From the NCBI GenBank assembly GCA_015066635.1, contig SVOA01000008.1, positions 1 to 61,636 of the forward strand: a DNA stretch of 61,636 nt. Reading direction: 5' to 3'. This DNA is from Oscillospiraceae bacterium (GTDB lineage: Bacteria > Bacillota > Clostridia > Oscillospirales > Acutalibacteraceae). The position numbers were made by a program, and so were the translations under genes. Shown one piece after another: positions 35,408-43,242 of the stretch. The notes beneath the pieces were generated by a model, which saw only the letters and a list, made by a program, of their open reading frames with translations, was not told the DNA's origin and searched no databases. How positions within the stretch are numbered: the stretch's first letter is position 1; the number at the start of each line of letters is the position of its first letter.

Positions 35408-35993
35408 GCTCTTCTATCTCCTTTTTAATTCTTTTTACTGCTTCATCCTTCACTATTCCTACAAAGGGAAGATTTCTGTAAAACTCGGCAAAATCAAGTC
35501 CGTAGCCAACAACAAATGCATCGGGAATAGTTGAGCCGACATAGTCGGGTTTTATTGTAACATCCTTTGCCCGTCTGTCGGGTTTGTCGAGAAGCGTGCA
35601 AATCCTGATGCTTTCGGGTCTTCTTCTTTCAAGTATATCCTTGAGGTAGCTGAGAGTTCTGCCGCTGTCGAGTATGTCCTCTACTATGAGCAGATTTGAA
35701 CCCTCTATGACATTTGTATCAAGGTCCTTGATTATTTTAACTACGCCCGTTGAGTGAGTTGAGTTTCCGTAACTCGAAACGGACATAAAATCTATACAGC
35801 AGGGAATAGTGATTTTTCTCATCAGGTCGCCCATAAAAACAACCGAGCCCTTCAGAACGCTGACAAGAATAAGTTTTTTGCCCTCATAATCTTTCGAAAT
35901 CTGCTGTCCCAGACGGGTTGTGATGCTGTCAAGCTCCTCCTCGGAGAGAAGCACCTCTTTAATATCGTTTTCCAGAATATTATTGTTTCCCAT
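35394..35993 (-). CDS. hpt: Hypoxanthine phosphoribosyltransferase
   Basis: A 199-residue type I phosphoribosyltransferase. The PRPP loop is [13 protein letters not shown], and [14 protein letters not shown] is the typical second loop of Hpt. It salvages hypoxanthine and guanine to IMP and GMP using PRPP. The tilS-hpt-ftsH order is conserved across Firmicutes. The enzyme starts ten bases past tilS and overlaps ftsH, so the three are coupled. The family is about 180 residues, so this one is normal with a short tail. Confidence 0.96.
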   Translation of the reverse strand: MGNNNILENDIKEVLLSEEELDSITTRLGQQISKDYEGKKLILVSVLKGSVVFMGDLMRKITIPCCIDFMSVSSYGNSTHSTGVVKIIKDLDTNVIEGSNLLIVEDILDSGRTLSYLKDILERRRPESIRICTLLDKPDRRAKDVTIKPDYVGSTIPDAFVVGYGLDFAEFYRNLPFVGIVKDEAVKRIKKEIEELEKD

Positions 35994-36003
35994 AACTACC
36001 CTC

Positions 36004-37350
36004 TCAATTATCCTGTTTTACTATTTTTATTTCAAGAATTCTTTTGGAATTCTCATCTGCTTTATATTTTTTACTGACTCCGAAGCCCTCGGTAAAAACC
36101 GTTTCCCCGCCGCAGTCGAGCACGGCAATACGGTCTCTGAGATACAGGGGAATTTTTTCCTCTATAAATAGTTTTTTAAGACTCTTTGTAACTCCCCTGC
36201 CCGCAAAGGTAAAGCTGTCGCCTGCCCTGCGGCTCCGAAGCGTCAAATTACTGTTTATTTTATCATAATCTATTAAATTATCCAACTGCTTAATATGAAT
36301 ATTCTGTAAATCTTTTGTTTCATATACCCTCATATCAAGTCTGCCGTAAGGATACTGAATTTCGCAGTTTTCTGCATTTACGGGAATTTCAAATCCCTCG
36401 GAATTAAGCGGATAATACTCTATTAAGCCGTCCGACTTTTTAAGCCGTATATCGGCTATGTTAACGGACTGTCTGTCATTTGAAACGGCAAACTGCAAAA
36501 ACGCCTCAATGTGCTTGGAGTGGATTTCATTGTCGGTAAGTTCCGAAAGAAAGTCCCTTGCCATACGCCTTTGCAGACTTACGGGGAGTTTTAAAAACTC
36601 AGCCGTTTTAACCTTATCCCCGTCAAGCGTTTCTTTCTTCTGAGCGGTAAGACCGCCCGAAATATACTCCTCATCCTCTCTCGCAAGCGAGGAAAAATAC
36701 GCGAGATTTCTGACGGCGGATTCATTGATTTTGCCGAGTGCGGGAAGTATTTCATTTCTGATTTTATTTCTTGTGTATTCGTTCTGAAGGTTGGAGCTGT
36801 CGGTAACGAAGTCTAAGCCCTTATCCTTGAGATACTCCTCTATTTCCCTTCTGTCCGTTTCGAGCAAAGGTCTTACAATATTGTCTCTTACGGGAGGAAT
36901 AGAGCCCGCGCCTTTTAAGGAAGCGCCTCTTGCAAGATTAAAGATAAGCGTTTCCGCGCAGTCGTTCATATTGTGAGCTGTGGCGATTTTACCGCCCTCG
37001 CCCGCAATTTCGTTAAAAAAGCCGTAGCGAACCCGTCTGCCGCACTCTTCCTCTCCTATACGGAGTTCACGGCTGAGTTCAGGAATACAGACGCGCTTTA
37101 CAAAGAGCTCAATGCCGAGTCTGCTGCAAAGTTCCCTGCAAAAGTTTTCATCTCTGTCTGCCTCGTCGCCTCTGATTCCGTGGTTGATATGGGCAGCGCA
37201 CAGAGTAATACCGAGCTCGTCTTTGAGTTCGTCAAGAACGCTCAGAAGGCAGACCGAATCTGCGCCCCCCGACAGTCCGCAGACAACCCTGTCGCCGCGC
37301 TCAAGCATATTATATTTACGGATATACGATAAAACAGAATTACTGTTCAT
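36004..37350 (-). CDS. tilS: tRNA(Ile)-lysidine synthase
   Basis: A 448-residue N-type PP-ATPase. The SGGADS loop lies near residue 25, followed by HINHGIRGDEADRDE and the TAHNMNDCAET signature. A C-terminal TilS domain (RSRRAGDSF and KKLFIEEKIP) is present. It modifies cytidine-34 of one tRNA-Ile to lysidine so that AUA is read correctly, an essential step. The ATG at 37350 overlaps the dnaB end by 11 bases; a longer frame would extend into dnaB without a ribosome-binding site. Confidence 0.96.
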   Translation of the reverse strand: MNSNSVLSYIRKYNMLERGDRVVCGLSGGADSVCLLSVLDELKDELGITLCAAHINHGIRGDEADRDENFCRELCSRLGIELFVKRVCIPELSRELRIGEEECGRRVRYGFFNEIAGEGGKIATAHNMNDCAETLIFNLARGASLKGAGSIPPVRDNIVRPLLETDRREIEEYLKDKGLDFVTDSSNLQNEYTRNKIRNEILPALGKINESAVRNLAYFSSLAREDEEYISGGLTAQKKETLDGDKVKTAEFLKLPVSLQRRMARDFLSELTDNEIHSKHIEAFLQFAVSNDRQSVNIADIRLKKSDGLIEYYPLNSEGFEIPVNAENCEIQYPYGRLDMRVYETKDLQNIHIKQLDNLIDYDKINSNLTLRSRRAGDSFTFAGRGVTKSLKKLFIEEKIPLYLRDRIAVLDCGGETVFTEGFGVSKKYKADENSKRILEIKIVKQDN

Positions 37351-38719
37351 CTCTCTTTTTCTCCATTGTCGAGAAGAGTGTGAATTCCTTTGTCCAGTTA
37401 AGGTCAACGTCGCCCTGACTTCCGTGACGGTTCTTTACGACTATAACCTGAGCCTCATTGTCGTTAGGCACCTCAACGGGAGCGTTATCGTTGCCGTTCT
37501 TATCGTCCTTTTCATAATAGCCGGGACGGTAAAGCATCAGAATAATATCTGCGTCCTGCTCTATAGAACCCGACTCACGAAGGTCGGACATCTGCGGACG
37601 GTGCGCCTTACCTCTGGCGTCTGTTGAACGGTTCAGCTGTGAGCAGGCAATTACGGGGATGTGAAGGTCCTTTGCCATAAGCTTTAAGCTTCTCGTGATT
37701 TCGGAAACCTCCTGAACTCTGTTCTCGGTTTTCTTGGGACTGGTCATAAGCTGAAGGTAGTCAATCAAAACGCACTCAACATCCTTCATGCGTCTGACTC
37801 TCGCCTTCATTTCGGGAACCGTGATATTTGAGGTGTCATCAAAATAAAGCTCTGCGTCATTGAGGGCGTAGGCGGCCTCTCCGATTCTGTTCCACTCGTC
37901 CGTGGTCAGTTCGCCCGTTCTGAATTTTGAACTCTCAACCCTTGCCTCTGTGGCAAGCACCCTCTGAGCAAGCTGTTCCTTTGACATCTCAAGCGAGAAA
38001 AATACAACCTTACGCTTGCCCGTAACAGCCATATTCCTTGCCATATTCAGTGCAAAGCTTGTCTTACCCATGGCAGGACGCGCGCCTATGAGTATAAGGT
38101 CAGATTTATTAAAGCCCGTAGTGAGCTTGTCAAGTACGGAAAAACCCGAGGGAATTCCGAGATACTTCTCTCTGTCGGCGGAAGTCTTTCTCTTTAAGTC
38201 CTCATAGACATCGCTGTAAATAATACTGCTGAGTTTCTGCGGTCCCGAGGTGGTTTTACCCTGACGGATGTTATAAATTCTCTGCTCTGCCGAGTCGAGA
38301 ATCACATCAGCCGAAGCCTCCTGCCCCGCCGCTTCATTTTGAATTTCTCTCGCCGTATTTATGAGCGTGCGCAGAATGTACTTTTCCTTGACTATCTGCG
38401 CATAGGACTTGATGTTATTGGTCGAAACAACGGCTTCCGCAAGCTGAGCAAGATAATTCTTTCCGCCCGCCTCGTCGTAAACGCCCTTGTTTTTAAGCTC
38501 CTCAAGTACGATAAGAGCGTCAAATTTTTTGCCGAGATAGTCAAGATTTACAATAGTCGAGAAAATCTCCCTGTGCTCAGGCAGATAGAAACACTCGCTC
38601 TGTAAAATGTCCGCTACCGTCAGATAGCTCTCGGGCTCAACAAGCAGACAGCCGAGCACCGCCTGTTCGGCTTCAATGCTGAAGGGCTCCTGCGTATTGT
38701 CAAATAATACTCTGTCCAT
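37340..38719 (-). CDS. dnaB: Replicative DNA helicase DnaB
   Basis: A 459-residue DnaB/DnaC-type helicase. The N-terminal primase-interacting domain starts at FSIEAEQAVLG (residues 13-23). The RecA-like core has ARPAMGKTSFAL (Walker A) and a later CVLIDYLQLM (Walker B) and SDLRESGSIEQDAD. No intein interrupts the P-loop, a common site for one. It unwinds DNA ahead of the fork as a hexamer. It lies between rplI and tilS, with 14 bases to rplI. Confidence 0.97.
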   Translation of the reverse strand: MDRVLFDNTQEPFSIEAEQAVLGCLLVEPESYLTVADILQSECFYLPEHREIFSTIVNLDYLGKKFDALIVLEELKNKGVYDEAGGKNYLAQLAEAVVSTNNIKSYAQIVKEKYILRTLINTAREIQNEAAGQEASADVILDSAEQRIYNIRQGKTTSGPQKLSSIIYSDVYEDLKRKTSADREKYLGIPSGFSVLDKLTTGFNKSDLILIGARPAMGKTSFALNMARNMAVTGKRKVVFFSLEMSKEQLAQRVLATEARVESSKFRTGELTTDEWNRIGEAAYALNDAELYFDDTSNITVPEMKARVRRMKDVECVLIDYLQLMTSPKKTENRVQEVSEITRSLKLMAKDLHIPVIACSQLNRSTDARGKAHRPQMSDLRESGSIEQDADIILMLYRPGYYEKDDKNGNDNAPVEVPNDNEAQVIVVKNRHGSQGDVDLNWTKEFTLFSTMEKKRDEQ

Positions 38720-38733
38720 TTCCTTCTCCCGAT

Positions 38734-39174
38734 TTATTCTCCGACTTCAACGGAAATTGAAGCGGTAATATTCTGATAAAGCTTGACGGTTGCAGGGTAT
38801 GTACCGAAGCTCTTGATGTCGTCAACGCTTATCTTCTTTTTGTCAACATCTACAGAGAGCTGAGACCTGACCGCCTCTGCGACATCCTTTGCGGTAACGG
38901 CACCGAAAAGCTTGCCGTTCTGTCCCGCCTTAGCCTTTATTGACACGGTCCTGCCGTCAAGTTTGCTCTTTGAAGCCTCGGCATTTGCAATATCAACATC
39001 AATTTTATGCTGCTTTGAACTCTCGCTGTTTTTAAACTCGGTAAGCGCCTGAGCGTTTGCCTCAACCGCAAGATTTTTGGGCAGAAGGTAGTTCCTTGCG
39101 TATCCGTCGGAAGCTTTAACCTTCTCTCCCGCTTTTCCGAGACCTTTAACATCTGCTTTTAAAATAACTTCCAT
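38734..39174 (-). CDS. rplI: 50S ribosomal protein L9
   Basis: A 146-residue L9. The N-terminal domain has the signature GxxGEKVKASDGYARNYLLPKNLA at about residues 13-36, followed by the long connecting helix and a C-terminal rRNA-binding domain. It binds 23S rRNA and influences reading-frame fidelity. rplI between gdpP and dnaB is the standard Firmicutes order. It starts 11 bases after gdpP with GAGG upstream. Confidence 0.97.
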   Translation of the reverse strand: MEVILKADVKGLGKAGEKVKASDGYARNYLLPKNLAVEANAQALTEFKNSESSKQHKIDVDIANAEASKSKLDGRTVSIKAKAGQNGKLFGAVTAKDVAEAVRSQLSVDVDKKKISVDDIKSFGTYPATVKLYQNITASISVEVGE

Positions 39175-39185
39175 AATGCTACCTC

Positions 39186-41153
39186 TTAATTGTTATCTTT
39201 AAAATATTCTTCTATCTTCTTTTCAAGTTCTGTTCTTACCTCGTCAATATCGGCGTCCTCAAGCTGACACGCAGCCATCGTCTGATGTCCGCCGCCGCCA
39301 AACTGCTCCATAATAAGCTGGACGTTTATATTGCCGAGCGAACGAGCCGAGATGTTGACCGTGCTTCCCGTTTTAAAAAGGACAAACGAAGCGTCAACAT
39401 CATTTATTGTCAGCAATTCGTCTGCAGCCTGCGAGCAGATAAGTCTGATATCCTTTGAGTTTATATCCGCAACCGAAACGGCGCAGTTTTTATACTCATA
39501 AGCCGACAGAACTATCTGACCGCGGAGTTTCTGATTCTCAAGAGAATTGTTAAAGAACTGCTTTACGGTAACCGTGTCGGCACCGTATGAACGCAGATAA
39601 GCCGCCGCCTCAAAGGTTCTGGTGGTTGTGCGCAGGACGAAATTCTTTGTGTCGAGCATTATGCCTGCAAGCAGAGCGTTGGCAACAACCGCGTTCGGCT
39701 TCGCCTTGGGGCTGTACTGCAGAAGCTCTGCAACCATTTCGCTCGCCGAGGAAGCTCTCGGCTCGTGAAAGAAAATAACTGCGTTCTGTATGTAATCTAC
39801 CGTCTTTCGGTGATGGTCTATTACCGCTACCGATTTCGCCTTCTCATAAACCGCCTTGCTATCAACAAAGTCCTTGCTGAGAGTATCGACTATGACGAGC
39901 AGAGTTTTTTCGTTTATCATATGCTCCGCAAACTCGGGCTCTATGAGCATACCGTCAAGGTTATTCTCCTTGAGATGGCTTATCAGCGGAGTTGCAAGAC
40001 TCGACTTGCGGGAGATGACAATTCTCGCTTCCTTGCCGATATCCTCGCACATCTTGTGAACGCCTACCGCAGCGCCGAGTGCGTCAAGGTCAGAGAATTT
40101 ATGTCCCATAATCAGCACATTTTCCGAGGTGCTTATAAGCTCTGTCAGCGCCGAAGCCATTACTCGCGAACGCACCTTTGTACGTTTCTCGACGCCTGTT
40201 GAAACGCCGCCGAAAAATTTATAGGTTTCGTCCGTATTTCTGATAGCAACCTGGTCTCCGCCTCTGCCGAGAGCCATATCAATAGCCTGAATTGCAGCAT
40301 TTTCGGCATCTGAAATACTGTGTCCTCTGCCCGTTCCGACAGAGAGAGTAAGTCCCGACTTTTTACCGTTGACCTCACAGTCCCTGACCTTCTCAAGTAT
40401 GCTGAATTTATCCTCGATCATCTTTGCAAGCTCCGACTCGGTAACTATGCTTATAAACCTTCCGTTTGTAAGCTTGCGGAAAATTCCGTCATATCCCGAA
40501 AACCAATTCTCTATAATCGCCTCGGTCTTGGTAACGAATTCAGCCGATTCCTTCTCGGTGTAGGAACGAAGCACGTCATCAAGCGAGTCTATTGAAATGA
40601 GAGAAACAACGGGCTTTGATGATTCAAAATCTCTGAGCGTCTGTTTAAGAAAAGTATTCTCAATGAAATACAGAGCATATACCCTGTTCTTTTTGCAGAC
40701 GATATGCGAGAAATGAACGGTGTACTCTTTATTTCCGACCGCCGCGTCAAAAACGGGATGCTCGGAAATCTCCTGAAGTCCTCTGCCCGAGGTAAACTCC
40801 TCGACGCTGTCGCTTAAAACCTGCGAATTGCCGAGAACATAGTTGCGGAAAAGACTGTTGTACCAGAGTATCTTTCCCGTGCTGTCAAAAATGAGTACGG
40901 GCAGCGGGAAGTCGTTGAGATTTCCCGTGTCCTCTGCCGTCAGGTTCTCGTTAAGAGCCTTAATGGACTTCTTTGCCGTTATAAAACTGTTATTGATTTT
41001 AAAAAGTGCAAGAGCCGTCAGTATAAGTACCGCGCTTGCTTCTATGAGCGCTACACGCCAGTCAAAATAGATATTGAAAAGGCATATTGCGAGCGCAAGG
41101 ATAAGCAGCAGAAAAACAACGGGATACGTTCTGACAAACTGTCTGAGTTTCAA
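39186..41153 (-). CDS. gdpP: Cyclic-di-AMP phosphodiesterase GdpP
   Basis: A 655-residue membrane protein with two N-terminal helices (residues 12-54), a degenerate PAS domain, a degenerate GGDEF domain (GRGGDQ near residue 294) and a DHH/DHHA1 hydrolase. The DHH part is visible as GHKFSDLDALGA and VIDHHRK, and DHHA1 as FGGGGHQTMAA. It cleaves c-di-AMP to pApA, controlling potassium and cell-wall homeostasis. The start is a TTG at 41153 behind GGAGGTG, which lies inside the last codons of RNase J, so the two are translationally coupled. Confidence 0.95.
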   Translation of the reverse strand: MKLRQFVRTYPVVFLLLILALAICLFNIYFDWRVALIEASAVLILTALALFKINNSFITAKKSIKALNENLTAEDTGNLNDFPLPVLIFDSTGKILWYNSLFRNYVLGNSQVLSDSVEEFTSGRGLQEISEHPVFDAAVGNKEYTVHFSHIVCKKNRVYALYFIENTFLKQTLRDFESSKPVVSLISIDSLDDVLRSYTEKESAEFVTKTEAIIENWFSGYDGIFRKLTNGRFISIVTESELAKMIEDKFSILEKVRDCEVNGKKSGLTLSVGTGRGHSISDAENAAIQAIDMALGRGGDQVAIRNTDETYKFFGGVSTGVEKRTKVRSRVMASALTELISTSENVLIMGHKFSDLDALGAAVGVHKMCEDIGKEARIVISRKSSLATPLISHLKENNLDGMLIEPEFAEHMINEKTLLVIVDTLSKDFVDSKAVYEKAKSVAVIDHHRKTVDYIQNAVIFFHEPRASSASEMVAELLQYSPKAKPNAVVANALLAGIMLDTKNFVLRTTTRTFEAAAYLRSYGADTVTVKQFFNNSLENQKLRGQIVLSAYEYKNCAVSVADINSKDIRLICSQAADELLTINDVDASFVLFKTGSTVNISARSLGNINVQLIMEQFGGGGHQTMAACQLEDADIDEVRTELEKKIEEYFKDNN

Positions 41154-41156
41154 CGC

Positions 41157-43073
41157 TTACACCTCCATAATTACGGGCAGAACCATGGGACTGCGTTTTG
41201 TCTTTGAATAAATGAACTTTGATACGCTGTCGCGAAGTCTTGTCTTAATGCCCGAATAGTCGGTAATCCCGTCATAAAGGCAGTCGGCAAGAACATTCTC
41301 GCAGAGATGTCTGGTCTGAGTCATAAACTCCTCTGCTTCTCTGACATATACAAAGCCTCTTGTTATTATCTCAGGTCCCGAAACAACCGTTTCGGACGCT
41401 CTGTCCATACTCAGAGCAATTATTACAATACCGTCCTCGGCAAGTTTGGTTCTGTCTCTGAGAACTACGCTCTCGACATCGCCTACACCCGAGCCGTCAA
41501 CAAATACCATACCCGACTGAACCTCGCCCGAGATACCGAATTTGCTTTTGCTTACCTCGGCAACCTTGCCGTTGTCGGCTATAATTATATTATTCGGCGC
41601 CATACCCATACCGAGAGCCAGAGCCGCATGTTGACGCAGATGCTTCTGCTCGCCGTGTACGGGAATAAAGTATTTGGGCTTTGTCAGACTGAGCATTATT
41701 TTCAGTTCCTCCTGACAGGCGTGTCCCGAAACGTGTACCTCGTACATCCTCTCATATACAACCTGTGCGCCCTGCTTGAGAAGTTCATCGACAACTCTGC
41801 CTACCATTTTCTCGTTGCCGGGTATGGGAGTTGCGGAGATAATAACATAATCGTTAGGTCCGATTTCGACCTTTCTGTGCTCGGAAAACGCCATCCTGTA
41901 AAGCGCGGACATCGGCTCGCCCTGACTGCCCGTGGTAATAATTACCATCTTATCGGCAGGATAACGGTTGACGCTGTCTATACCGACGAGCAATCCCTCG
42001 GGAATTTTAATATAGCCGAGTTTTTCCGCTATCGAAACGACGTTTTCAAGACTTCTGCCCGACAGAGCAACCTTTCTGTCCATCTTTTCCGCAGCATTAA
42101 TAATCTGCTGAACTCTGTGGATATTCGACGCAAAGGTTGCGACTATAAGGCGTTTGCCCTCCGCTTTCGGGAAAAGGGACTCAAAGGTCTCTCCGACTTT
42201 TCTCTCAGACTCGGTAAAGCCGGGCTTAACGGCATTGGTCGAATCTGAAAGCAGACAAAGTACGCCTTCCGAACCGAGCTCCGAAAATCTTGCGAGGTCT
42301 ATAACCCCGCCGTCAACGGGAGTGGTGTCAATTTTGAAATCTCCTGTCTGAACGACTGTTCCCGCAGGCGACTTGATTGCAAGCGCCACGGCGTCGGGAA
42401 TAGAGTGATTCACATGAATAAACTCAACGTCAAAGCAGCCTGCCTTTACCGTGTCGCCGGGAGAAACAACATTGAGCTTTGCTTTATCAAGCAGCTTGTG
42501 CTCGCTGAGCTTACCCTCGATAAGTCCGTTGGTAAGTCTTGTCGAATATACGGGAACGTTTATCTCCTTTAAGAGATATGCAAGACCGCCTATGTGGTCC
42601 TCATGGCCGTGAGTGATAAAGATGCCCTTGATTTTGTCCGCATTTTCCGTCGCGTATGAAAAATCGGGGATAACAAGGTCAACGCCGAACATATCGGGGT
42701 CAGGGAAAGCCAGTCCGCAATCAACAAGTATCATATCCCCCTGACACTCATAGAGCGTCATATTCTTGCCGACCTCGTTGAGTCCGCCGAGGAAGGTAAT
42801 CTTTATCGGAATATCGGGAGTTTTTTTGCTGTTGTTTCTGCCGTTTTCTGCTCTCTGACGGGGCTTTTTCTGATAAGTCTTTTTGCCCGCAGGTCTGCTT
42901 TTATTAACCGTGCCTCTCGTCTTTGAATTCTTTTTCTGAGGCGCAGGGCTTTTACCCGAATTCTTCTTTTTGCTGTTTTTTAAAGAAGCATCGGGTTTTT
43001 TCTGATTTCTCTTTTTTGAGTCCGCCTGTTTATTCTGTGAAGGCTTGGACTTTTTCTGTATGTTTTTTGCCAT
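41157..43073 (-). CDS. rnj: Ribonuclease J with a long basic N-terminal tail
   Basis: A 638-residue beta-CASP metallo-beta-lactamase RNase. The catalytic metal motif HGHEDH is at residues 155-160, VNHSIPD follows, and SGHACQEE and PVHGEQKHL belong to the beta-CASP part. It combines endonuclease and 5'-3' exonuclease activity in mRNA decay and rRNA maturation. The first 86 residues before IPIKITFLGG are almost wholly Lys, Asn, Ser, Gln and Pro, an extension absent from Bacillus RNase J1/J2. It heads the eight-gene operon, with a near-consensus promoter at 43152-43180. Confidence 0.95.
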   Translation of the reverse strand: MAKNIQKKSKPSQNKQADSKKRNQKKPDASLKNSKKKNSGKSPAPQKKNSKTRGTVNKSRPAGKKTYQKKPRQRAENGRNNSKKTPDIPIKITFLGGLNEVGKNMTLYECQGDMILVDCGLAFPDPDMFGVDLVIPDFSYATENADKIKGIFITHGHEDHIGGLAYLLKEINVPVYSTRLTNGLIEGKLSEHKLLDKAKLNVVSPGDTVKAGCFDVEFIHVNHSIPDAVALAIKSPAGTVVQTGDFKIDTTPVDGGVIDLARFSELGSEGVLCLLSDSTNAVKPGFTESERKVGETFESLFPKAEGKRLIVATFASNIHRVQQIINAAEKMDRKVALSGRSLENVVSIAEKLGYIKIPEGLLVGIDSVNRYPADKMVIITTGSQGEPMSALYRMAFSEHRKVEIGPNDYVIISATPIPGNEKMVGRVVDELLKQGAQVVYERMYEVHVSGHACQEELKIMLSLTKPKYFIPVHGEQKHLRQHAALALGMGMAPNNIIIADNGKVAEVSKSKFGISGEVQSGMVFVDGSGVGDVESVVLRDRTKLAEDGIVIIALSMDRASETVVSGPEIITRGFVYVREAEEFMTQTRHLCENVLADCLYDGITDYSGIKTRLRDSVSKFIYSKTKRSPMVLPVIMEV

Positions 43074-43151
43074 TTAAAATCTCCTGTGTTTTTTGAATAT
43101 GTAAAACAGATATTTTTTAATATAATTATAGATATACTTATAGGTTATAAT

Positions 43152-43180
43152 ATAATACTATTAAAACGCAATAATGTCAA
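43152..43180 (-). promoter_or_regulatory. Sigma-A promoter of the rnj-secA operon
   Basis: Minus-strand TTGACA (43175-43180), 17 bases, TATTAT (43152-43157). Transcription would start near 43145, leaving a 70-base, very A/T-rich leader before the RNase J ATG at 43073. Confidence 0.72.
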
Positions 43181-43205
43181 ATAATAATTTTACCGTCTGT
43201 CCCGT

Positions 43206-43237
43206 TTTTGCCGCCCTGCTTTTACAGAGCGGCAAAA
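43206..43237 (-). other. Stem-loop after the nucleotidyltransferase fusion gene
   Basis: TTTTGCCGCCCTG (43206-43218) pairs with CAGAGCGGCAAAA (43225-43237). The one mismatch becomes a G-U pair only in minus-strand RNA, which supports a role in the mRNA ending at 43243. No T tract follows, so it is not a standard terminator. Confidence 0.5.
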
Positions 43238-43242
43238 CAGTT

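Noticed and set aside
41307-42248. Plus-strand open frame of 313 codons opposite RNase J
   Set aside because: Antisense to the catalytic core of RNase J; length explained by codon bias of the real gene.
43074-43242. Riboswitch or c-di-AMP-sensing leader before the rnj-gdpP operon
   Set aside because: The leader is plain A/T-rich sequence without conserved helices that I recognise; the only hairpin belongs to the gene upstream of the promoter.
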